DNA of 64,000 bases from Cotesia glomerata (Eukaryota; Arthropoda; Insecta; Hymenoptera; Braconidae). Every line of letters starts with the position of its first letter. Positions within the stretch are counted from its first letter, which is position 1. The stretch spans positions 24,769,885 through 24,833,884 of the forward strand of contig NC_058162.1 of NCBI RefSeq assembly GCF_020080835.1, written 5' to 3'. Positions 39,301-51,600 of this stretch are shown here, in pieces. The position numbers were made by a program, and so were the translations under genes. The notes beneath the pieces are model-generated. The model was not told where the DNA came from. It saw nothing but the letters and a program-made list of their open reading frames with translations, and did no database searches.

Positions 39301-42300
39301 CAAATCTCGTTTGAAATAAATCATAAGACGTTTGTGTCGCTACTCTCGCTATTTGAGTTATCGTAATTTTAATACCTTTATCGTTGCCTGTTATAATTGA
39401 GTAATTTTGTATGTATACATAAATTTTTGATGAATTTAATAATGGAAAAAAACTATCAAAATCCAACGGGTCTAATAATTTTAGTTTATTAGAAGATACC
39501 CCAATATAAATTATATAAATAAACTCATCCTCATTGCTTTCATTACCCTAAAAATATGTCAGATATTATTTACTATACTAGAATTCAAATTTGCGCGCGC
39601 AAGCGCGCGCCTCATATTTATTGTCATGATATATTTATGTGTCGTTTATGTATATTATATTCACTTTCAACCAATCAGAATGAGAATAAATATTTTCAAC
39701 CAATCACATCACGAATAGATTGGTTTCACATACATTTCATCTCAATTTTATTATAGGACTAGAATTTGAATTTGCGCGCGCAAGCGCGCGCCTGACTGTA
39801 GCATTTGCATATATTTTCATGCTTATGATATATTCGACCAATCACGTTACGTATAGTTTGATGCCACATACATTTCATCTCAATTTTATATTAGGATTAC
39901 AGAGCATGATTTCTTTATCGACATTCAAAAATCACATTTGTTTATAGTTAACAAATCTGATTTGACTGAATGAATGATTTTAAAGTATTAAAGAAATATT
40001 TGTTCTATAAACGAATAAGTATTTCATTGAAATAAATACACCCTGAGAAAACAGTTTGTTTGATTAAAATTCGTAGATTTATTCAAAATAACTTAAAAAT
40101 ACGTTTTTAATATGAACAAATTCGTTAGATTTAAATTTGGATTATTTTCAACTGAATATTATTTTGTTTCGGTTTATTTGATTGAATTCGCCAAATTATT
40201 TCATTCAAATAAGATTTGTTAATAGTTAATAAATCTTGTTTGAAATAAATCATAAGACGTTTGTGTCGCTACTCTCGCTATTTGAGTTATCGTAATTTTA
40301 ATACCTTTATCGTTGCCTGTTATAATTGAGTAATTTTGTATATATACATAAATTTTTGATGAATTTAATAATGGAAAAAAAAACTATCAAAATCCAACTC
40401 GGATCTAATAATTTTAGTTTATTAGAAGATTCCCCAATATAAATTATATAAATAAACTCATCCTCATTGCTTTGATAACCCTAAAAATATGTCAGATATT
40501 ATTTACTATATTACAGAGCATGATTTCTTTATCGACATTCAAAAATCACATTTGTTTATAGTTAACAAATCTGATTGGACTGAATGAATGATTTTAAAAT
40601 ATTAAAGAAATATTTGTTCTATGAACAAATAACTATTTCATTCAAATAAATATACTGAAACCATATCTTTGTCTCAAATAAATTCATTTAATTGTGTCAA
40701 ATAAGTATTAATTGGTGGGATTTAATTAAGAGATTTCTTTATACTAAACGAGTCTCATTTGATTCAAATAAATTGTTTTCTCAGTGTTGGTTTTATAAAA
40801 AAAAAACCTTTTTAAAACAAAAGTTGTAGATCATTCAATTTTGCACAATTTTCATCTGAATCCTTTTTTTCTAAATTCAATAGTTCAAAAGTTACAGCCT
40901 TATATTTAATATAAGTATATTTCAATTTGTGAAAACAGAGTTAAGGTTGATTTTTAGCAATAATGGACACAATTATCTATAAATTTGATAATTAATCAGA
41001 AAAACATTATAATAAATAGTAGAAAATCAGTAAATTGATGAAAAATTGCTGGAAAAAAAAGTTTATTAAAAAATTTTGAACTTTCTAAGGACAGATATAA
41101 AAATAAGAGGTCACTTTCTCGATCAGTCGCAAATTCTTATTGCAGATAGATTTAAGCTGGCGTTAAAGCCATTTACGAGTAGTAAAGTTATGCGCGAACG
41201 GCAACGGCCCGTACTGAAATTACTCTCAGTTTGTTCTTGTTTACCGTGACTGATGATATTCCCGATTGTCACGGTTCCCGCGTTCACATCTTGTGAGGCG
41301 GATTAAGAGCTGAAAACAAAATAACATGTAAATTGTAAATATCAAATAAAATGATATTTAATTTTAAAAAGATCGACGACAACAATAACAGGAGCGTTTA
41401 GTTAAAAGTAAACAAAAATAATTAAAAAACATTCGATCCTGTTATTATGTCGCTTTATATCTTTATTATGAATGAAAAAGGAAATTTTACATCTCTTTCT
41501 TTCAGCTCCCTCGGTCAAGGTCGCAGCACACGCTTTCGTTTTAAAAATAAATAAACCGTTTTAATTTATCATATAATTTAAGCCCGACCGTTTTTTTAAT
41601 AATCGTCCTAAAAATTTAATCACCGGCTCAAATACAATTTCACGATATAGTTTCGTTAAATAGTTCATTTGTTATTTATATTTATATTCATTATTTATTT
41701 TTTTTTTTAACTTTCTTTCGAAGCAAAAAAAATTCAGTCAGGAAATTAAATTATATTTTTCGGTTATTATTGAACGTTAATTAATTGTATAGAGGCCATT
41801 GGAAAGCTAATTTTTAATTTTAAAGATTTAGGGATTTTAAGGCGACCCAAGTACCTTCCTAGTGTAAAAAATGGCTATAAAAAATTAATACGTAGAAATA
41901 CTTTTGTTATGCATCTTAAAATTAATTTTTAAATTAATTAATAACATTTTTGAGGAAATTTCCGACAAATTTACTCATTAAATAATTATTAACATTTAAT
42001 TGACCAATAAAAAAATATAGCACTCTGAATTACCGGTATACACTTGACAACACCGCAAGAGTTCCCTAACCTTCAAATTTATTTATGTTTACTGTCTAAC
42101 TAAAATGACTTAGATCTTCTAGCATTTAAAAAACCGCGGTTACTTATGCGCCGAGTAACTGCGCAAGCGGTGTTGCCAAGTCAAATACAAGAATTTAAAG
42201 AACGCAAGTTCCGAGTGATTTTTCATAAAAAATATAAAATATCTCCGTCATACGTTCGGAAAGATACTTTTTTATTGTTTTAATCGAAATCTTATTATTT

Positions 42301-42623
42301 TTTCAATCAAATTCAATGAAAATAAAATTTTTTTTAAATCGTTAATTGCATTAAATTCTTAACCAAATACACGGCTGGTGGAATCTCTATTTACCTACAT
42401 GTAAAAATTACAATTTTCAAACTTAATTATTTGATTAAATATCCCGGAATTCTACTGTTTTTTAATTTTTAATTTCCCGCTAAGAAAATCGAAGATTTTC
42501 AAAAATCGGGAAGTTATTGTTTTCACCCCGTTTTGCAAAAATCGAGTTTTCATCAAATCTCGACGTTTGAAGGTCACAAGAAGCTTCCCTGACTATCCCC
42601 GCGAGGTTGTCACGGTGTCTGTA

Positions 42624-42695
<72 letters not shown>

Positions 42696-45600
42696 TATGT
42701 GAACCGCTTATAACTTTTGAACGGCTTGACCGATTTTATCGCGGTTGGTGCCATTCGAAAGGGCTTGACCAAACTTAGATTTTGAAAACTATTTGGACCG
42801 ATTCAAATCAATAGATTTTGAGAAATCTTAAAAAAACTGAAAAAAAATTTTTTTCAAATGTGGTTTTTTTGGAATAACTTTTAAACGGCTTAAAGGTTCA
42901 ATTCCAAAAACTAATCAGCTCTTAACCTCAAAAAACCACGTCGATCGCCACCAGTCCGGTCAAAATCGGTTGATTCGTTCGAGAGATATCGTGAACGAAA
43001 GAAAACCGAAAAAAGTGTTTTTTCGGAATAACTCCAAAATTCCTAGCGCGATCAATTCAAAATTTGAGATTCTTTGTGGGGCTTGAAAAACTGCGTCAAA
43101 TGCTTCTAACCGCGTAGAAATCGGTTTATTCATTCAAAAGTTATTGCGGTTTAAAAATTCAAGAAATAGTGTCTTATCAAATCTCTATCAGACTTTTGAG
43201 CTCGAAGTGCTTTAAAGCATAGAAAAGCAATCTCTTTGAGCTCGGAGAGCTCAAAATAACCCATAAATTGTATTTTTAAGCTCGAAGAGCTCAAAAACGG
43301 CATTGGTGCAATTTTAAGCGCCTAAGTATGGAATTAGCGGGAAGTTGCAGGGATGGCCTTCAGGGTCAACCGTTTTCCTAATTTTTTTATTAATTATTAG
43401 GCTACGTAGAATTAAATTTACAAATTTTCAGGAAGTTTTAAAAATTAGACTACTTCGCGTGGATATCCTTGAAATCGGCGTATTTTTTTTGCTTTTGATT
43501 TAAAAAAAAAAAAGTTTATGGTACAAAATTTGGAGGAAATTTTACTTTGAACAATTTTTAAAGAAAGAAATTTTATGGAAAGAATTAAATTTTGAGAGAT
43601 ACAGTAAATTTAAATGGTTTAAAATTTTAGAAAAGTACACATAGTAGTTTAATAAGTTGTCATTTTTAAACTTGAGATCTTAGAAAAAAATTGTTTCTAA
43701 TGTTAACTCAAATTCTCAATTTATAAAAAACATATATAGTTTTTCAATAAGCGGTAATTTTTGAAATTATCATTTTACAAAAAAATTTTTCAACTAAAAC
43801 TTGTAGAAAATTAAATTTCCAACAAAATTGATTTCTATGAAAATTTTTGTACAGTCATTAGTTTTAAACCAAAAAAAAAAGTTTTTCTCAAAAAGTTTAA
43901 CTTTACAAAAATTTTATAGAAGTAGCAGCCGATCAAACAGCAGCCTCCTCATTCTGGAGCCCTGCAATAAAGACAGGTAACATCTTCAGCCAAGATGACA
44001 ACTCAAACTTCTTCTCCGCCGGGCACGGATTGGTGCAAACCCACCCAATATCCAGCACCTTCCAAAGCGGGTTCGGTGGAATCGACGATTTGGGAACCCG
44101 TGGGGCCACCGTACGACCGCCTCGGACGCGCCCTCTGGACTACAGCGAGCGCGCAACCGCGGAACTGCGCAGGAACCCTTCCTTGTCAGCTCCTGACGAA
44201 TGCGCACGTGCCTGTCGCGAGGGAGAGCCACCCCGAATCTGCTACTACCACTTCACGCTAGAGTACTATTCAGTTCTGGGAGCTGCCTGTCAAGTCTGCA
44301 CTCCAAACGCGACCAACACCGTCTGGAGTCACTGTCAGTGTGTTTTGGCTGATGGAGTCGAACGAGGAATTCTCACGGCCAACCGGATGATTCCTGGACC
44401 CAGTATACAGGTAGAGTTCTCGATATTTTTAGAAATGTTCTTACTAATCATGCTAAAAATATTGCGCAAGTAGTGCAGAAAGCAGTTCTTTGTTCCTAGA
44501 ACAATATTTTTAACAAGATTAGTAAGTAAAATTATTTCGTACTAAAAACATTGCCTTGTTCAGAAAAAATTACTTTGCGCACTATTTATGCAAATATTTA
44601 TCAAGTAAAGTATAAGAGCAGTTATAATGATCATTATTAATTATCATTAATTAATTATCAATTTTTTAAGTTCAAATAGTATGAAATATTTATTGTGATT
44701 ATGAATTATGGATATTATAAGTGCAATCTTAATTGAAAAATATTTAAAGACTATATATCTAATGTTTCATTTATCTTACTCATAAATTTCAATGTTTGTA
44801 ACATGGGTCGCAAAGGAACTTACTAACCACGTTAAAAACATTGTGCAAGTAGTGTAAAAAGTAATTTTTCGTTCCAAGAACAATATTTTTAATAATATTA
44901 GTAAGTAAAGTTAATATCCATCTTAAAAACATTATTTCTCGAATAAAAAATTACCTTGCGCACTATTGATGTGAAAATTCAACAAGTAAAATATGATAGT
45001 AATGGATTTAATGATTATTAAATTAACAATCAATTTCAAAGTCATAAAAAATGCGAAATATTTATTGTAATAATAAATTATGGATATTAGAGGTTCGATT
45101 TTAATTGAAAAATATTTAAAGACCACATAATTACCATTTCATTTATCTTACTCATAAATTTTGATGTTTTTAGCATGGATCCTAGCGGTACTTATTAATC
45201 ATGCTAAAAACATTGTGCAAGTAGTACAGAAAGCAATTTTTTGTTCCTAGAACAATATTTTTAGCAAGATTAGTAAGTGAAGTTAAAATTCGTGTTAAAA
45301 ACATTGCCCCTAAAATAAAAAATTACTTTGCACACTATTTAAGACCATATAACTACTGTTCCATTTATCTTACTCATAAATTTTGATGTTTTTAGCATGG
45401 ATCCTAGCGGTACTTATTAATCATGCTAAAAACATTGTGCAAGTAGTACAGAAAGCAATTTTTTGTTCCTAGAACAATATTTTTAGCAAGATTAGTAAGT
45501 GAAGTTAAAATTCGTGTTAAAAACATTGCCCCTAAAATAAAAAATTACTTTGCACACTATTTAAGACCATATAATTACTGTTCCATTTATCTTACTCATA

Positions 45601-48600
45601 AATTTTGATGTTTTTAGCATGGATCCTAGCGATACTTATTAATCATGCTAAAAACATTGTGCAAGTAGTACAGAAAGCAATTTTTTGTTCCTAGAACAAT
45701 ATTTTTAGCAAGATTAGTAAGTAAAGTTAAAATTCGTGTTAAAAACATTGCCCCTAAAATAAAAAATTACTTTGCACACTATTTAAGACCATATAACTAC
45801 TGTTCCATTTATCTTACTCATAAATTTTGATGTTTTTAGCATGGATCCTAGCGGTACTTATTAATCATGCTAAAAACATTGTGCAAGTAGTACAGAAAGC
45901 AATTTTTTGTTCCTAGAACAATATTTTTAGCAAGATTAGTAAGTGAAGTTAAAATTCGTGTTAAAAACATTGCCCCTTAAATAAAAAATTACTTTGCACA
46001 CTATTTAAGACCATATAATTACTGTTCCATTTATCTTACTCATAAATTTTGATGTTTTTAGCATGGATCCTAGCGATACTTATTAATCATGCTAAAAACA
46101 TTGTGCAAGTAGTACAGAAAGCAATTTTTTGTTCCTAGAACAATATTTTTAGCAAGATTAGTAAGTGAAGTTAAAATTCGTGTTAAAAACATTGCCCCTA
46201 AAATAAAAAATTACTTTGCACACTATTTAAGACCATATAACTACTGTTCCATTTATCTTACTCATAAATTTTGATGTTTTTAGCATGGATCCTAGCGGTA
46301 CTTATTAATCATGCTAAAAACATTGTGCAAGTAGTACAGAAAGTAATTTTTTGTATTTTTGGAAAATGTTTTTAGCAAGATTAGTAAGTCAACTTATGAC
46401 CCGTGCTAAAAACATTGCCCTGTACAAAAAAAATTACTTTGCGCACTAGTTACGTTCATATTTATCAAGTATTTTTTAATTGCAACTAATTAACTAATTA
46501 AAAAAAAAATATACTTAGATTTATATTAAATTATCCAAAAAGTGAATTATTTCACCATAAATTTTCATTTTTTAAATTGTTTCTTCTCCATTCTAGGTCT
46601 GCGAAGGAGACAAAGTAGTAGTTGACGTAGAAAATCACATGCAGGGAATGGAAGCAACTATCCACTGGCACGGAGTCTGGCAGCGTGGAAGCCAGTACTA
46701 CGACGGAGTTCCTTACGTGACCCAGTGTCCCATCCAGGAAGGAAACACTTTCCGGTACCAATGGACGGCAGGAAACGCAGGAACCCACTTCTGGCACGCC
46801 CACACTGGACTCCAGAAGATTGACGGTCTCTATGGAAGCGTCATTGTCCGTCAACCACCCAGCAAGGACCCCAACAGCAACTTGTACGACTACGACTTGA
46901 CCACCCACGTGGTTCTCATCAGTGACTGGATGCACGAGGACGCTGCCGAAAGGTTCCCCGGAAGATTGGCAGTCAACACTGGCCAGGACCCCGAAACCGT
47001 TTTGATCAACGGAAAGGGCCAGTTCAGGGACCCCAACACTGGATTCATGACCAACACGCCTCTAGAAGTATTCACTGTTACTCCTGGACGCAGGTACAGG
47101 TTCCGATTGATCAACTCCTTCGGAAGTGTTTGTCCAGCTCAGATCACCTTCCAAGGTCATGAACTCACTTTGATTGCTACTGATGGTGAACCTGTTCAAC
47201 CAGTGCAGGTAAGAATTATTGATAATTTACTAAATTACAACTTACTTGTATTGATTATTTATTGTAACTTACAATTAGCAATTTGTTGACATGTTTGGTA
47301 ATGATTAATGACAATACAGTGACAAAATTAATGCATTAATTACTCATTTCAATTATTTACTGGATTTAAACTTTTATTGATTATTGATTTCAATTATTTA
47401 GTAAATTGGCTTTTTTATTAAACAGTACTGTCAATATTTAAAAGGTTGACACTCATATTAATCATTGTTCTTAATTATTTACTGTGTTAACACTTCTATT
47501 GATCATTAATATCAATAATTGACTGTACTGATCTTTATTGTCAATTTTTAGTATGTTGACACTTTTATTGACCATTATTGTCAATTATTCACTGCATTGA
47601 CACTTATTTTGACCTTAATTGTCAATTATTAACACGTTTATTGACCTTAATTATCAATTATTAACACGTTTATTGACCTTTATTGTCAATTATTAACTAC
47701 AATAACACTTTTATCGATCTTAACTGTCAATTACTTACTGCATTACCTTATCAGTGATAATTAATGTCAATTATTGACTGCATTGACACTTATTTTGACC
47801 TTAATTGTCAATTATTAACACGTTTATTGACCTTAACTATCAATTATTAACATGTTTATTGACCTTTATTGTCAATTATTAACTGCATTAACACTTTTAT
47901 CGACCTTAACTGTCAATTATTTACTGCATTACCTTATTAGTGATAATTAATGTCAATTATTGACTGCATTGACACTTATATTGACCTTAATTATCAATTA
48001 TTAACTGCATTGACACTTTTAGTGATCATTAGGGCCAGGACTTTCGCAGTTGTTTAAATGAGTATTCATATGTTTAACCTAAAATTTGAATAAAGAAAAA
48101 ACGCCAACTTCCTGGCCCTAGTGATCATTAATATCAATTATTGACTGTATTGACACTTTTAGTGCCCTGTTAAGTTAATTTTTAGTATATTGACACTTTT
48201 ATAAACCTTTATTGTCAATTATTAACTTCATTTACACTTATATCGACCTTAATTGTCAACTATTTAGTGCATTTACCTTATTAGTGATCATTAATTGTCA
48301 ATTACTTACTGTATTAACACTTATATTGACCTTAATTGTCAACTACTTAGTGCGTTGACCCTATTAGTGACCTTTTTAATCAATTATTGACTACATTAAT
48401 TTTACTATTGAAATTAATTATCAATTAATGATTGCATTGACACTTATATTGACCTTATTTGTCAATTTTTCATATATTGAAACTTGCATCAACCTTTATT
48501 GTCAATTATTAACTGCATTGACACTTGCATCGACCTTTTTTTTGTAAGTTATTGACTGCATCGACACTTATATTGACCTTTCATGCCAATTTTTAGTATA

Positions 48601-51600
48601 TTGACACTTGCATTTATCATTAATATCAATTATTGACTGCATCGACCTTTATAATGACCTTAATTGTCAATTATTTACTGCATTGATATTTTTAGCAACC
48701 TTTTTAGTCAATTATTGACTAATTTGGCTCTTTTATTAACCTTTATTGTCAATTGTTAACTGCATTGATGCTTGCAGCGGCCTTTTTTGTTAATTATTGA
48801 CTGCATTGAAACTTATATTTACCTTTAATGCCAATTTTTAGTATATTGACACTAGCATTGATCATTAATGTCAATTATTAACTGCATTGACACTTATATT
48901 GCTTATTATTGACCTTTACGTCAATTTCATGTTACATTGACATTTCTGATGACCATAACTATCAATTTTTCACTGTATTAACCTTCCCAGTGAAAATTAA
49001 AATCAATTATTCACTCCATTAACATTTTCAATAACAATTAATTTCAATTCTTGCCTGCATTGACATTCTCAATCATTAATTACAAATTTCCACCAAAAAA
49101 CTTTCTATATTGTAACGTCCACGTTTTCCAAAATTATATATATATATTTAATTTGTCCCCGGCTCGAAATTTGCTCGCCGGAGTCCAGGGTCATAAACGG
49201 GGATCGCCGACCCCAAGGATCGAGAGGATAGCCTCCAGCTCGATCCCTCCTACTCGACTATGATCACCTGCCGCACCCTGACAGAAGGTCGGAGTACGGG
49301 GAGTCCGTAATACCCTTAAGAGATGAGCTCCACTTACCTTGGTACAGTCGTACTCTGGGTAACTTGAGTTCCTTAGCGTTTTTCCCTTCTGGATAGCCTC
49401 CATAGGGAAAATCGTCTCAGTGGTACTGGATGCCTTTTCCGCGATAAATTTAGGCGTTTATCATTTTTCCCCTAACTCTCTTGTAACGAACCGGAAGGGT
49501 CGTTTTAGACACCTGTCCGGTGTCCTCGAACTAGCATTAAAAAATAATTATTTATTATTTTAATCGTAATTTCCTTCGTTTTCTATCCATTCGTCTCGCC
49601 AAATTCTAAGTTTTTATTTTCGAAACTCAATTCTTTATTATTTTAATCGTAATTTCCTTCATTTTCTATCCATTCGTTTCGTCAAATTCACAATTCTTTA
49701 TTATTTTAATCGCAATTTCTTTCATTATATATCCATTCGTCGCTTTCCCATACTAAATCTTGTTCGGAACTTAGAATAATTTTCCCAGTCTTTTAATTTC
49801 TTTTACAATTAATTCGCTCGGCTTCGTAATAATTTCTCACACGCTTAATTTCTTAATTTAATCATACCTTCGGTAACAATAATATAAAATTATTAACTAA
49901 ATAAATACAATAATTAAATAATAATCGCCGCACTAATACAATAATTGTTTCTATTAATTTTTAAGTAATTAATAAAAAATAAACTCAAATACTCAAATAC
50001 AAAAAGTAAAATCTGGGTCATAATATTTAAAGAACCTCTTTAACAATTTTCTCAAAAATCAACCCAATTTCTCTCCAGGTCAACACAATTATCTCCTTCT
50101 CTGGAGAGCGTTACGATTTCGTAATCAACGCAGACCAACCAGTCGGCGCTTACTGGATCCAGCTCCGTGGATTAGGAGAGTGTGGAATAAAACGAGCTCA
50201 GCAGTTAGGAGTGCTCAGATACGCGAGAGGACCTTACCAACCAGCCAGCCAGCCACCAACATACGACCTTGGTCTTCCTCAAGGAGTAGTTCTGAACCCG
50301 CTTGACGCTATCTGCAATATGCCGCGTGACGACGCCGTGTGTGTCAACCAACTTAAGAACGCTAAGCCAATTGACGAAGGAATCTTGCAAGCCAGACCCG
50401 ACGTCAAGATCTTCCTGCCCTTCAGGTTCTTGTTCTACAGACCTGAAGAAGTCTTCCAGCCCAACACCTACAACAGGTTCTTGGTAGCTCCCACAGGTGA
50501 CCATGTAATCTCGCTGGTCGACGAAATTTCCTTCACTTTTCCTCCAGCACCTCCACTGTCGCAAATTGATGACATCCCACCAGAACAATTTTGTAACGGA
50601 GACAACAGACCCGCTGATTGTGGAGCTAACTGCATGTGCACGCACAAGGTTGATATTCCTCACAACGCCATCGTAGAAGTCGTCCTGGTTGATGAAGTCC
50701 AGCAGCCTAATCTCTCGCATCCGTTCCATCTTCACGGATACGCTTTCAATATTGTGGGAATGGGAAGGTCGCCTGACAAGAATGTCAAGAAGATCAACTT
50801 GAAACACGCGCTGGATCTTGATAGACGTGGGCTTCTTCACAGAGAGTTTAACTTGCCGCCTTCTAAGGATACTATTGCTGTGCCGAACAATGGATATGTT
50901 GTCTTCAGATTCCGAGCTGATAATCCTGGTTTGTATTTTTGGTTCTTTGCGGTTTGGGTTGTGCACTTTTGATAGTTTAATTTTTTTGGGAGTGATCTTG
51001 TAGGAATGTTTTAAATGATTTGAGTTACTGTTTTTATCTTTGGAACTATTTGGGGTAGTTCAATTACTTTAAAGAGTTCTAAAGGTTCTAAATGATTATT
51101 TAAAATTCTTAGAACAAGATAAAATCTTGTTCTTGGAACTTATCTTGTTCTTAGAACAAGATAAGTTCCAAAGGTTCCAAATGATTATTTAAAATTCTTA
51201 GAACAAGATAAAATCTTGTTCTTGGAACTTGTTCTTGTTCTTGGAACTTGTTCTTGTTCTTGGAACTTGTTCTTGTTCTTGGAACTTGTTCTTGTTCCTG
51301 GAACTTGTTCTTGTTCCTGAAACTTTCTCTTATTCCTGGAACTTGTTCTTCTTCTTGTTCTTGTAATCATTGTAACATTTAAAATGATTTAAATTCTCAA
51401 TTTTCCACTAATTCAAAGAGCTCAATAACTTCAAATTCTCGAACAATTTGAGAATTTTAATTCTCTATAATGTTCCAAAGATTTAGTTACTTCGAATTCC
51501 TAGAACAAGATAGGTTCTTGGAATTTGTTCTTGTTCTTGGAACTTATCTTGTTCTTGGAACTTATCTTTTTTTTAGAACAAGATGTTCTAAGGTTCTAAA

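Noticed and set aside
42880..42905. GGTTCAATTCC in the AACTTCCCGC element as a tRNA B box
   Set aside because: Copy 1 has GGATCGATTCCG here and no A box lies at the right distance; chance resemblance.
43986..44261. Other-frame and antisense open frames in Lac2 exon 2
   Set aside because: Shadow frames; only the frame continuing from exon 1 matches the laccase family and splices correctly.
46552..47114. Antisense open frames in Lac2 exon 3
   Set aside because: Shadows of a highly conserved sense exon; the same holds for antisense frames at 50205-50966, 54164-54349 and 60044-60253.
51185..51370. Reverse-strand frame encoding repeats of QEQVP/RTRTSSKNK type
   Set aside because: It is simply the 19-bp repeat of intron 4 read in an open frame.
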